From Ischnura elegans (Eukaryota; Arthropoda; Insecta; Odonata; Coenagrionidae): a stretch of DNA of 64,000 bases. A program made the position numbers and the translations under genes. The stretch's first letter is position 1; each line of letters opens with the position of its first letter. The notes beneath the pieces are model-generated. The model did no database searches and was not told the DNA's origin. It saw only the letters and a program-made list of their open reading frames with translations. The stretch spans positions 4,402,001 to 4,466,000 of the forward strand of contig NC_060252.1 of assembly GCF_921293095.1 (NCBI RefSeq). Direction: 5' to 3'. This document shows positions 23,827 to 35,260 of this stretch, in pieces.

Positions 23827-26800
23827 TTAACGTTCAATGAGGGGTAACCGATTCAGCAGACTGCATTTTCACAAGAGCACACGTGATCCTCCTCAACTCA
23901 TTACTTTAAACTGCTTGTAACACGCAAGGAAGAGACCAAGAGTGGAAAACGGGGAAGTCATTGCACACGAAATAATCATTGAAGCCAACATAAATCGTAA
24001 CAGAATGAAAAATCCGGAATAAAAAAAAACTTCTCCCTATCAGTTTGCATTTTAGCACATAATATAGTAAATATTCGCGATGCGATTCGCCAAAGACAGC
24101 AAAAGGAGTGAGGGAAACTACATTTCCTAGAAAAGCAGAAGTGGCGCCATAAACACCTTTTCCTAAACCTTTTGAAAGTGACTGTACAAGCCATTAGAAT
24201 GCTGGATCCCGAAACGGGACCCAAGCACGGATAATTGTGAAAATTGTTGTTTTATTTCAGTACGACGAACTTTCGCTGTATCTCGAGTGAATCCGAGCAG
24301 AAGTGGCGTATAATCTCCGTGGCTAGTCTCGGTAAACTTAAATTAGACTCAATAGGTTTGATTCATGATTTTTACTTTCGATTGAAAGTGAACGATTTAG
24401 ATCATGAGTCAAAGAAGATGCGATTAAATTACTTAATAGTTAACTTACAGTAGTAGTAGTAAACGTTTGGACGAACCTAGTGTGATGTGGATGTACGGAG
24501 GACAGGAGAACTATCACCATATTCAAATTAAATTAGATTATGTGAATAGATTATAGTGTAGCGACATTATATATACCAGATTATAGCAAAGCGACAATCG
24601 CACTTTAACTCAATTATTTTAGTGTGCGCGGCGCGTTTGAGTCGGCAGAGCTCATCATCCTGTTATCCAATGTCTTGCACAGTCACTTTCAAAAGCTTTA
24701 GGACAAGGTAAGTGCATAAAATATTACTGTACTGAATGATCTGCCTTCCATTAATTTAAGTATCTCTTTCCATTCCACTCATCCAATCCTTCTCTTCCTC
24801 CCTCTCAGGCCGTCGCGTCGTTCCCATTTTTTGCACGATATCAACTTTCCTGGCTTTCGTCTTCACTTAACCCCTTTTATCATTCACCTGTCCTCTGTTT
24901 CAAGAGTAAGATCTATGGAGTTGAAACAGGCTCTTTATAGAAGAGGTCATCTCGCTGCTATGCAGTGAAATAAGAATGCATCCCAAATAAACTACACAAC
25001 AGCATGCAACCATCTCTCTTGCTACCTTTTTGACCTCAGTGATGAGCGCTCCTCGGACCTTAAATGAGTCACGATTGGATATTTTGCAAATTTTAGCTGT
25101 GCCGTTGTTTTAAACTTGCCCAAAAACCTATGAAATTCACCAAGAAAATCAGACTTATTCAGAGTGTTTATTGTTTTGATAGGCCTTCAGATATGTGACA
25201 TTTAAGATATAACGGGAGACTTTGAAGCAGTAAAAGAAAAACATCGACATGTGCATGAGATTATAGCCTTAAGTCCGAAAAAGGAGCGCTCGCCTGAGTG
25301 CAGCGCATCAAAATGCACGAAGGAGATATTCCTGTAAGGGCAAGACAACTCAATGCATTTCAACTGAGTTCGTGTCACGATTAGGGTGATTTCAAGACGA
25401 CTATGTTCTGCGTGAAACTAAAGAAAGGCTCAGAGTAACGTCGTTACATGCATTTCAGGCAGCAACGGAGAAAGAGACCGTGACAAAATCAATCCGATAA
25501 CCACCTACCGAGAGTTTCAAAGCGATAGTCTTCGTCAACTCTGAACTCGCGACACAACACCTTTTATCCAAAGTCTGGGAATGTGGAATTCTAATGCGGT
25601 TACGGGCGAAGATGCAGGTTGACGTGGATCGCTTGATGAAGGAATGAATGAGTCTGGAAGGAAACCGCCTCTCAACAATCATAGAAAGAAAAAAATGCTT
25701 CCTGCAATCCTTAGAGGATTGAGACCTTTACAATTACCATATAGGTACTTTAAGCAAATATAACAAGGTCAAAACTCTAACGAAAGCTCCCAGAAACTTG
25801 AATAAAAATTTGAAGTGCATTAAAAAATTCTAACTTAAATCAAAGAAATGAAATGTGCATTTAAAACACGACTATTAACCTTTTGTTGCTTCAAATCATT
25901 TATTTGAAATTAGGGAAAGAAGTTGAGTCAGGTTCTGCTAAATTTACACTGGTTCTTCTGAGTAGCCATCAAAGGTCTACCAACTCAAGGCAGCTAAGAA
26001 CTCCCGAACAGTACTGATTGTGAGTCATGCGATAGGGTATTGAACTCACACCATGATAAATGAATAATATTCCTACACGGAGGAGTAATGTTCTGTATTC
26101 CTGCAGAAAAGCTCGAAAGATTTCTGAAGGTTTGATAACACTGCCTGTGTGGTACCAATGGCAAAGGGATAACGACCCCTTCCCCCCCCCCCACCCGAAA
26201 TGCGGACATTTTGGGGAAGATTAAGAACCGTAAAAATGATCAACTCCATAGAACTGTATGCTCAAATGAATCAGATGCAATGGGGATGGGAAATCCAAAA
26301 AAAGCATCATTCAGTATTCACTAGCCATAGATTTTTCTGAGACGCAGTCCTTTCGTCCTTCTCGTCCAATTCGCCACCACAAAATGTATGCATGGAGCGC
26401 GTGGGTCGTAGGTGAAGGGAGACCAAAGGACTGATTGTAAGTAAGAGTCCGCCACGAAGCGCCCGCCTCTAGACCGATCGCCTTGGATGTTTGATGTCGG
26501 GCCTCTTAGAAAGGCGGCTTGCCTTTTCATTGTGATGCATCTCTTTTCTTTTACGATCTGTCCCATCCGTCATATACTATTATTATTATTTTATGCATAT
26601 ATATTAATTGAAAATGTCACGAGATGTCCTTGTTTGAAGTGAAGCTGTAACCTTAATTTGATCATTGTTCCCTCAAATTTGCGGCTTTTATAACTCTATG
26701 TTGGAGCAGGAGGGGAAGGCGTGGAGGAAAAATCGCTGAAATGAATTTGACGAGTATTGCTGAAGTTTCGTGATCGCCTTCCGTCACTCATCTTTTTCTC

Positions 26801-26975
26801 TGCCTAGGGCACGATCGAATTTTTACTTGATTCGCTAATGTTAGCCATGAAAATACGGATGGCACCCCTTGGCAAGTCCTTGGTCTGCCCGTGCATACAC
26901 CAATGCAAGGTGGATTATTTTAATGAAATTCTACTAATGGTATTATTTTAAAATGAAGTAATGGAACGAAAAAAT
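23827..26975. other. No gene recognised
   Basis: AT-rich sequence with short frames only. Minor features are an imperfect repeat of AGATTATAG-type units at 24549-24598, a poly-C run at about 26184-26193 and a short TATTAT microsatellite at about 26577-26594. Confidence 0.5.
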
Positions 26976-27234
26976 ACATTTAAAATACCAACTGATTTTG
27001 CGTTACTTGGTGGAACGATAAAATGTTCATGGTGAAACAAAACCTAGTACTGATCCACAAACTTTTTATTATTAGCTATCAACTAGTTTTGACAGCTATA
27101 CCGTCATTATCAAGACTAAACAGATCTGTTATTCTAGATAATGACGGTATAGACGTCGAAACTAGTTGACAGCTAATAATAAAAAGTTTGTGGATCAGTA
27201 CTGGGTTTTGTTTCACCATGAACATTTAAAATAC
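26976..27234. repeat. Snap-back inverted repeat, probably Penelope-related
   Basis: Two arms of about 90-95 bases, 27021-27113 and 27134-27227, are inverted copies of each other with only a few mismatches, around a 20-base centre. A 13-base direct repeat, ACATTTAAAATAC, lies at about 26977-26989 and 27222-27234 and may be a target duplication. The right arm contains GACG, a 7-base loop, CGTC and GAAAC (27143-27162). This hairpin-GAAAC layout recurs in other repeats of this window. Paired inverted 3' ends of this sort are known for Penelope-like elements; that assignment is an inference. Confidence 0.6.
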
Positions 27235-27707
27235 GACTAGAAATGTAGTAAGGAGTGAATCACTCATTTAGCCATTGAAACGTAGCATTTCTTTTGAGGC
27301 GCGTCGTTGAACAAGGATAACTTTACAAATTTTGCAAGAATTTAGAGAGGTGCTAAAAGTAAGCTGGGGAGGGAGTCGAATAGAGGGAAGCACATATAAG
27401 ACGTTATTTAGGTAATGTTTGAAAGACATGGGGGAAAGATGAGGGGGAAAATCTTTTTCGCTGCTCACAAAAATATCTTCACTTTTCAAGACCAATGAGA
27501 GGCTTTGCTTGAAAGCATTTAAATCCCAAAATAACTGAATTCCAATAAACTTTTTAGTTCTGCGTGTTTTATAACACTAAATTCACAAAATTTGAAGTCG
27601 ACTGGAAGACTTAATTGAAAATTCTTAAGATAACCTATTTACACTTTGCTTTTATCCATCAAAGTCAACAGTTTTCATAATTACCGTCTTTTAAAATATA
27701 TAAAATA
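27235..27707. other. No gene recognised
   Basis: AT-rich sequence with no recognisable feature. Confidence 0.5.
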
Positions 27708-29083
27708 CAGGATGTGCTAGTACTCGAAAATTCGAGATGAGTCGAGTACTTGGTACTCGACTCGAGTGATTCGAATAGTATTACGAACGTCGAGTCGAGT
27801 AGTTTCGGTTACAGAGCTGTCGAGGTCAAGAAGTTCAGAAATCTGCGGGCAGAGGGCGCATCGGGCATATCGTGAAACTCTTGTGGTAATATCGTTTGTT
27901 AAGTCGTTCTAATGCCTTGGACCAGGAGTTTCAGCTTTTTTATACATAGCAGTCAACCCCATGGTAGTGGGTGCCGAATACCTTGTCGTCAGCTGCGGCG
28001 TTCGACCATCTTCCGCCCCGACAGCGTATTCGGAGAGATAATCCACATAATCGCTCATACTTTCTTATGCGATACTTTTATACCCTATCACACTTTCTTT
28101 ACTCAAACGCCTGGGGGATACGTGTAAATTGTTATGATTTATATAGAATAAATGCAAACGTTTCGTTTCAGCGGGCGATGCCGGTTTTTCCCAGTGTTTG
28201 ACGTCACATGTGGTGCCATCTTTTAGCGTTTTTGAACACTAAGTACGTCCAATGTTAATTTTCGTTTATTCCTTAGAGAGGTTTAATTTCTCTCTTGAAC
28301 TAACAGAAAATCAAGCAGAGTACACAGCTGATAAAACGAAGTATGAAATAAAGAAAAATTCTTTTTTTTTTAACCGGGACGTTAAGTTCTATAGTTCGTT
28401 CGCTTCGCCCACTAAAATTTCATGAGTATTCAAGAACCATATAAATCGTTGATATAACTTTTAATAAAACTTCCCAAGGTTTCCAAGCCTTCCAACTTTG
28501 GAAAGAAAGTATTTGTGCCACTACACAAGTGTGTTGCCGAAGACATTTTTTTGCAGGCAGTAATACTGTAAGGTGGAGACGTCAAAACCTGCTGCCTGAG
28601 CATGTAGAACAATTTCTGCATGAGAATTTAAAAGGGTCAAATATCACATTTAACAATACAAACTTAATTACAATTGTACAAATATCTTTATTTACGGTTC
28701 TTCTGAGCAGTTTGGATACATGCATGAGACGACATATTACTAGAGGTTAATTCATTCCAATTGTGCTTATGGAACTGTTTTAGACGCATTAATTTACATT
28801 CATCTCCTAATTGCGACTCAAATACCTTCAACTTTCCTCGTTATCTTTCCCTTTTTACACCATTTCCCTTTTTACACCAAGCCAAGCATTCAAAACAGAA
28901 AATTCGCAAGGGGATTGAAAAAAAAGAGAATATGTTGGAGCATGCACCGCTGTACTGTCTTGTTCAATAGTTACCATACTCGACTCGATTCTCGCGAGTA
29001 GTTTTCAACTCGACTCGATACTCGACTCGATACTCGACTCGATACTCGACTCGAGGTCAAAAAGTACTGCTCGCACATCCCTA
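27708..29083 (+). mobile_element. Decayed hAT transposon with TCGAGT-rich ends
   Basis: The left end reads CAGGATGTGCTAGTACT. The right end, reverse-complemented, reads TAGGGATGTGCGAGCAGTACT. The flanks ATAAAATA (27700-27707) and ATAAATTT (29084-29091) agree at 6 of 8 positions, as expected for a decayed hAT 8-bp target duplication. Inside both ends lie clusters of ACTCGA/TCGAGT motifs (27721-27803 and 28978-29055), and the right cluster includes about four copies of a 12-bp unit. hAT transposases are known to bind subterminal repeats. A transposase C-terminus remains at 28470-28637. The element is far shorter than an autonomous hAT, so it is internally deleted. Confidence 0.75.
28470..28637 (+). 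pseudogene. hAT transposase C-terminal dimerisation remnant
   Basis: Three pieces in order match the hAT C-terminal dimerisation region. They are NFPRFPSLPTLERKYLCHYT (about 28470-28529), then VAEDIF in a shifted frame, then FAGSNTV and NLLPEHVEQFLHENL (about 28552-28628). The normal conserved Ser-Glu-Arg-x-Phe block is eroded to AEDIF. At least two frameshifts are present. No other transposase domains survive in this copy. Confidence 0.7.
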
Positions 29084-30982
29084 ATAAATTTTTACCGTCA
29101 ATACCAATTTCTTCTCATTGAATACGTGTAAGAATTGAATTAACGAATTTTATAACATTTTACAAAATTTAAAAAGCTATTCCACGAACGATTTCTCTTA
29201 GATATTCAAAAACTTCATCAGTTACAGCAATTTGTAATAATGGGGGAAAATAAAGTTAGCAATTTAAAAAATTAAGTTTATGTTTAACTAAGACTTTATT
29301 TTTATTTTCCTCTATAGTGCATTTTCAGCCTTCAGAATGGAAGTCTGACATATTGCTAATACAAAGCGGCAATGATTCACGTTAAGGCTTATAACACATC
29401 CGGTTTCAAAACATATAGTTCTATATTAGCCTTGATGATGTAACTAAACGCATTTAAACCAGTGTAAGAGTGCCCGATTGCCGTTCCCGCGTCAGTTCGG
29501 TTTCGCTCCCGGGGTAGCAGTGGAGCAGTAGAGCAGCAGGCGCCGAGTCACGCTTACTTGTGGGTCTGACACCCCTTATGCCTTGCAACCTATTGGCGTG
29601 GAACCGGTCTCCATGATCAGGGATGGCTCTAATGCCCTACGTCGTTTAACACGCTGTAACATAATAATTGGCGTGGGACGAGGTCATCGTGGGAAGGTGC
29701 AGGCAATGCAAAATCCTGTGGCCATTTCCAGCCAATAGGAAGACGCCGAGAGAGTCACGAGACGACGCGGGTGCGTTACGTGGTTCGGAGGGCGGAGACA
29801 CCTGGGGGAGTCTCGTTCTGTGTATCTGAGGGAGCAATGTGCCTGTGCTTTGTGAATTAATAGTGTTAAACAAAACGCCCGACTTACCGCGCCTCCTCCG
29901 GACCTGGCCCTTTCTATTAAGCTCAGAGCTTACACTAGTTACAATATCAAAGCCTTCGTAGGAAATTGCTATCGAGTTCAATAAATATAAAAAAATAATT
30001 AAACAATAATTAATAAAGTAATAAAATAAAATTTGCAAATAATAAAATAATGAAAAATAATATTTAAAAAATTGGCAGGAAAAATATATCCGAAACTTTC
30101 GATTGCCTTAGGCAGCCATCAACGGGGATGAGAAAAGCTTCTAACGCATAAAGTGCGATGGCTATGAGTGATGTCATACTTATTTGCGGTTAAAACCTGT
30201 TCTCCTCTCTTGTGATTAACTAATGCAATCGAAAAATCGGTGCCGGAGGTATTTTTCCCATCAACTTATATTGGGATTTGGATTTTCTGTCTTCGGACTC
30301 ATTCACTTCCTTCATCTGGGAGTGCATCTTTCATTATTCCTGCATCCCTTCCTTTCATATGAGGACCCTTTCATATCCTGGTGATAACTGAGGTGTCGCA
30401 GTACGTGATACAGCACTTTGAGTTGAGCGTGGACTTTGCCCTCGCGTTGAGGCATGACGGGGAAAGAGTGCCGGCCCAAGGAGTAGGTTTTGCTGTGGAA
30501 GTCCTTCAAAGGGGGTGGGAAGTGGAGGGGGCGGTTGAGATAAGCGGCCCAGATTCTATTCCGGAAAGGGGCTTTTGTCGAATGTGGGTGGCAGCAGACA
30601 CGTGGAGTCAGGAAAGAAAGAAAGAAAAAGTATGAAAAAAAAAGAAAGGAGGAAGGGAGAGAGAGAGAGCGTAAGAAGCGAGGCGGGCTGTGGGGTCAAG
30701 AGAGGGAGAGAGCTTTTCTTTCTTCATCCTCCTCCTCGTCAAAGTCGTCTAGAGAATGTCTCTGAAATGCCTTTATCCGCAAAGCAAAAGGAATTTCTCC
30801 GCGGATAGAGTGGTTTTGTCCAGGGATATGAAAGTGAGAGCGAGAGGAAATATGAGGAAGGGATGTTTATGCGCGCAGAGGAGAGTGTCCGGGCAGCCGC
30901 CAGGAGGCGGGCCAGGCGCCCACCCGACTCGCTCGCAATATGAACAGCGCACGCCAACGCTGCCGATTGCCATATCTATGGA
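29084..30982. other. No gene; GC- and GA-rich patches
   Basis: Positions 29460-29640 and 29690-29920 are GC-richer and 30600-30720 is GA-rich. A 130-codon minus-strand frame at 29646-30038 shows no domain. A TGTAACA...TTGGCG stretch at 29655-29675 weakly recalls an LTR end next to a primer-binding site but is unsupported. Confidence 0.4.
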
Positions 30983-31053
30983 CGCATGGGTTACCGTGGC
31001 TACATTTCAGTGTAAACCACGCATGGGTTACCGTGGCTACATTTCAGTGTAAA
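30983..31053. repeat. 37-bp tandem duplication
   Basis: The unit starting CGCATGGGTTACCGTGGCTA is present twice with a period of 37 bases, at 30983-31019 and 31020-31053. It has no mismatch over the first 34 bases. The near-identity suggests a recent duplication. Confidence 0.85.
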
Positions 31054-34000
31054 TCCCATCCCTGATAGTGCGTAACTCTATTTAAATCATGAATAGTAAT
31101 AATAAAATGGATACAGAAAAATACACACAAAAATTCATCCTACCTAGCCAAGCATAGGAAGTCATAAAAATACATTGCTTAGCCTTGTTCGCTACCATTC
31201 CAAAAGTGCAATAAATATCTTGGATAAAAAGAAATATGAGTTGGACATAGTATTATGCTGTATCAGGTAATATAGTTAATGATTACCATAGCGGTAGCAC
31301 CACGGTAGGTATCTTAAGGATTGTCCATCCTTCCAATTTTGCAATTCACTTCGCGTTGCCCCCTGCAGCCGCAAACGGTTTTTTCCCCTCGCGTGGGGGT
31401 TTATATCGTTTTCTTCACTTTTCCCTCGTCGGCCCTAGAAATAAGGTGAGGTTCTGGCTCTCCGCCTCACTACGAAAGACACTTATTCTCAATTGCTCGA
31501 GCAATGTAAGTCCAACACGTGCTCTCAAGCAATCTCTCCCATCCAAATTCGTTTATTGCGCGAAAAAGATGATTTATTCCTTTTTTATTTACAAAGGAAA
31601 CCATTCAATATATCCTCCTGTGCATTAACCTTTTAAAAAATTGCATTTATTAGTGGCCACACCAATAGTACATGCAGACAGCCTCAGAACACCGGGATCG
31701 GTTCTCATTCAGATCTTTGCTCTATATTTATACGAATAAATTTCGCTTAAAATGAATTCACGGCAAGACACCAATCGCGTCTTATATTGATAAAGAAAAC
31801 CTCAAGCTATATGTGAGATACTTTCGCATTGGGAGAAATTGACCTCAACAATGCGTCCAAATTTACCGATTCGTAGCTGTTATCAAAGGTAATCTAAAAT
31901 GTTGGCACCTTGCAAACGGGAGAACGAAATAAAAGACCAAGGGTGGATCTACATAAGCTGACACCCGAAAGAACGTGGAATGGGAATACACTGAAAAGCG
32001 TAGGTATCCTGATTAATTACAAGTAGATTCATTCTCTTCGTAATTTTTCAGTTAAATTCTGTTGAATTATTATGTTTTGATGTATGAGTTAGCGTTTGCT
32101 CATCAGCAGCAGTAGTGGTTTCAAATGATTCATCTCTATGTGAAATTCGTGTCCACGCAAATGTAGTAATCCAAAACCTATTTCATTCCGTCGTTTACAG
32201 TTACTTAAAGAATCTGTGAAATGGTAACAGCTTCGTATCTTCAGAAGTACTATTTTTTATGAAGTTCATTGAAAACGACAGAAGTTGACGAATTGCTGTC
32301 GGCTAGCATTTATTTTAAACGAAATCGTTGCTGAATGTAAAAGTCTAGCAGAAAACAATCGTGAAAGTTGCCGCCCTCTTTTTAAGAGCTGGTGATGTCA
32401 GTAAAACTCCGATCTATTTAATTGGTTTGGAAGAAACGCTCACTGAGAGAAGGATTCATGGGAAACGAGAACGAAGAACGTGGAGAAGTATGAGTAGCGG
32501 TGACCTTACTCGGGAAGAGCGCGTGACGTCATCAAATTATCTGTGGAAAGACTTATATTTGACTTAAGTAGTGATGACTGTATGCCAAAATATTATGCTG
32601 AATTAAATCGCTCACCACTCGGTTCCTGACTCTCATGGGTCTTACCTCATCACGTCTTCCATAGCCGGAATTCTATCTACCCATATAATCTATTCACCCC
32701 TAGAAAAAGACTTTCCCATGCATCAACCAGATGAGGCCCTTCCTTTCTTCATGCACCCCATGCCCATACTATTCTACTTCAATTTTTCCCTAACCACTGA
32801 TTCCAAGTTTTGGAAATCGCTACTATCCTACGTAAATCTACTTTATTCCCCCAATCTTTAAAATCCAAATTTTTTTCTTACTATTTAAACACAAATTGTA
32901 ATAGTATGTATCTTAAATCTATATTTACCTCATTATTATGTATATAGAATTATTTTTCTATACGTGTATTATGTCTTTTGAGCAGACTATGCCATTTATG
33001 TGGTATATTCCTCCATGGGTTCCCCCAGAACACAAATCAACCGTTCTTTTATTCATTAAAAAGGTTAACCCTGCCGAATTTCCTACGCATGTGATTTGAA
33101 AAGTAAACAAAGGCTCGAAAAGCGGAAGAAAACACTGGTATCATTAATTATTTCAAAAGCGGAAACATAACAAAAAAGTTGAACGATTCAATTATTAACA
33201 CGTTTCGATGGGTAAGTGTTCGCTTCAATCCATTTAATGCGGGATATAAAGGAGTACTATCGAGTTCACCAACTCTCCACCGCGAAAAAGCATTCGATTC
33301 GAATAATTTGTTTCGCGCCATAATCGATGGCGCAGAAATAATAAGCAAGCGTCGAGACAGATGGCAAATTCAAACAATCATAGCAGCGTTCCCCAACGGT
33401 GGAATGGGTGATTTGAATGGGGTTGATTTTTCAACCGCAGGTGCACTTGTCTCGGAAGAATGGCGTTGAAGGGCAACGAGGAGAAGCGGAACGAATTAAT
33501 TAGGCCCATCAAAGGAGGGCGTGCGACACGCTGTCACGCGAACGATATGCCGTCATCCCGACGTAAGTGAAGCCTGCGGATGATTGGGCGATGGGATTTT
33601 GATTGGATATCGCCCATTGGGGTTGAATCGCTTGGACGGGAATTCTGGGTGGAGGGTTACGTTGTGGGGGCAAGAGACGCTTGCGGATAGCCACTCGAGC
33701 ACCTTTTCAATTCATAGTTTGGGTTTCCATGGAGCATGCAAATGTGGTGAAATTAAATTTTGATTAACTAGATGTCAGACCACCGAAGGCACCTCTGCGG
33801 GAGGTTTTGACAGCGACCGATTGCCGCCAGATGGAGCGCAATGCATCGGCCGAGAGGACTCCGTGCACTTTTCAAGCCACCAAGGAAGAATCAAGCATGC
33901 ATAAAAGAAGAAATGAAATGAAAGTTTATCTAAATCACTCCCCTGATTGTCACAGTGAATACTTTGATGCCACGTGCCGTTTGAAATATTGAGTACCACC

Positions 34001-34199
34001 AAAGAACTTTGAAGAAACAGCTTTAGCAGCTATAGCGACAGGGATAAATCAAACACCTTGAAGTAAAGACCAAGATCAGAAGTCTTGCTTAGCGAAAGAT
34101 TAAGTTTAAATATATTTCTCAAACTGTAGCTAAATGTAAGTGGAAAATGCGGAGTATTAATTACGTAACGTAAGTATTAATCAATGTACAGCATAACAT
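31054..34199. other. No gene recognised
   Basis: No coding gene seen. The segment 32960-33060 (AGCAGACTATGCC..., then CCTCCATGGGTTCCCCCAG) recalls the 3' untranslated end of jockey/CR1-type LINEs but has no ORF attached. Frames at 32361-32567 and 33179-33469 have no recognisable domain. Confidence 0.4.
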
Positions 34200-34289
34200 T
34201 CAAGAGTGATTCAACGCCCATGACTTCAGAGAAAATTAGATCCAATTTTAGCTCGAGTTACTAATATTAAGTGGAAACCGCAGTTTAAA

Positions 34290-35210
34290 ATGGCTAATTG
34301 CAGTGTATGTAATGTGAATGTTCTTAAGCGCCAGCTAAGGATTACCTGCAGTGAATGTCAAACTCAGTGTCACGCTACTTGTGTTCACTTGTCCAAAGAG
34401 GATATCGAGTATATTGGCGCTGAAAAGCAAAGTTGGCGTTGTCCTACCTGTGCTGCGGAAAAACGTAAGAGCATGTCAGTAGTTCCACTGGCGGATACGG
34501 ACACTGCTAGTATCTCTCATATTATAAACCTTCTAGAAGAAGCTAAAGAGGACAGAAAACGCATGGAATTGGACTTGAACAAGGCTATTGAGTTTGTGCA
34601 CAATAGATTAGATGAAAATACTAAAGTGCTTCAAGAAAACTCAACGCAGATTGCTGAATATTTAGCGACAATAGACTTACTTAGGCAAGAAAATGTTGGC
34701 TTAAAATCTCGAGTGAGTGAATTAGAAAAGAGGTTAGACGACCAAGAGCAATATTCTCGCGTTAATGACCTTGAAATACACGGCATTCCCCAGCAACCAA
34801 ATGAAAATACCTTAGAAATCGTGAAAAGTGTGGGGGACGCCCTTGGTGTTAAAATAACCGACGATATGGTGAACACATGCCACCGATTGGGAAAGAAGGG
34901 ACACGAAGGCGGAACGAGAGGTATCATAGTCAAATTCGTCCGTAGGTATACAAAAGAAGAAATTCTTCAAAAGAGGCGAGTGAAAAGGACCTTCTCCACA
35001 CGGCACCTGGGCTTGGCGACCGATACTCCGGTGTACATAAACGAGAGCCTGAGTCCAGGTCGGAGGAGACTCTTCGCTGCTGCGCGTCTTGCGAAGAAAG
35101 AAAAGGGATACAAATATTTATGGCTAAGGCATGGGACAATACTCATGAGGAAGAAGGAGAATGATCAAGTAATCACTCTGAAATCCTCTGATGACCTGGA
35201 GAAACTGTAA
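34290..35210 (+). CDS. LINE ORF1 protein: PHD finger, coiled coil, nucleic-acid-binding-like C-terminus
   Basis: 306 residues from ATG to TAA. Residues 4-54 form a complete C4HC3 PHD-type zinc finger (Cys4, 7, 20, 23, His28, Cys31, 51, 54). Residues about 75-150 are rich in heptad Leu/Ile and Glu/Lys, as in the coiled coil that trimerises LINE ORF1 proteins. Residues about 150-306, with DLEIHGIP, CHRLG and VYINESLSPGRRRL, match the C-terminal domain common in insect LINE ORF1 proteins and related in pattern to the FP-type C-terminal domain. The role is to coat the element RNA and assist target-primed reverse transcription. It is followed after 50 bases by the ORF2 ATG in another frame, so ORF2 is presumably reached by reinitiation or a similar route. 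Confidence 0.85.
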   Translation: MANCSVCNVNVLKRQLRITCSECQTQCHATCVHLSKEDIEYIGAEKQSWRCPTCAAEKRKSMSVVPLADTDTASISHIINLLEEAKEDRKRMELDLNKAIEFVHNRLDENTKVLQENSTQIAEYLATIDLLRQENVGLKSRVSELEKRLDDQEQYSRVNDLEIHGIPQQPNENTLEIVKSVGDALGVKITDDMVNTCHRLGKKGHEGGTRGIIVKFVRRYTKEEILQKRRVKRTFSTRHLGLATDTPVYINESLSPGRRRLFAAARLAKKEKGYKYLWLRHGTILMRKKENDQVITLKSSDDLEKL

Positions 35211-35260
35211 GCATTCTGTGAGTGAGTTATGTATGTCTTCAACCTATCTTTACTAACAAA

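Noticed and set aside
29655..29943. TGTAAC...GTTACA stretch with TTGGCG, like an LTR and primer-binding site
   Set aside because: No target duplication, no second LTR and no gag-pol frame nearby.
29618..31063. CAGGGATGG and inverted CCATCCCTG pair resembling hAT ends
   Set aside because: Homology stops after about nine bases and the 8-bp flanks (TCCATGAT, ATAGTGCG) do not match, so it is likely chance.
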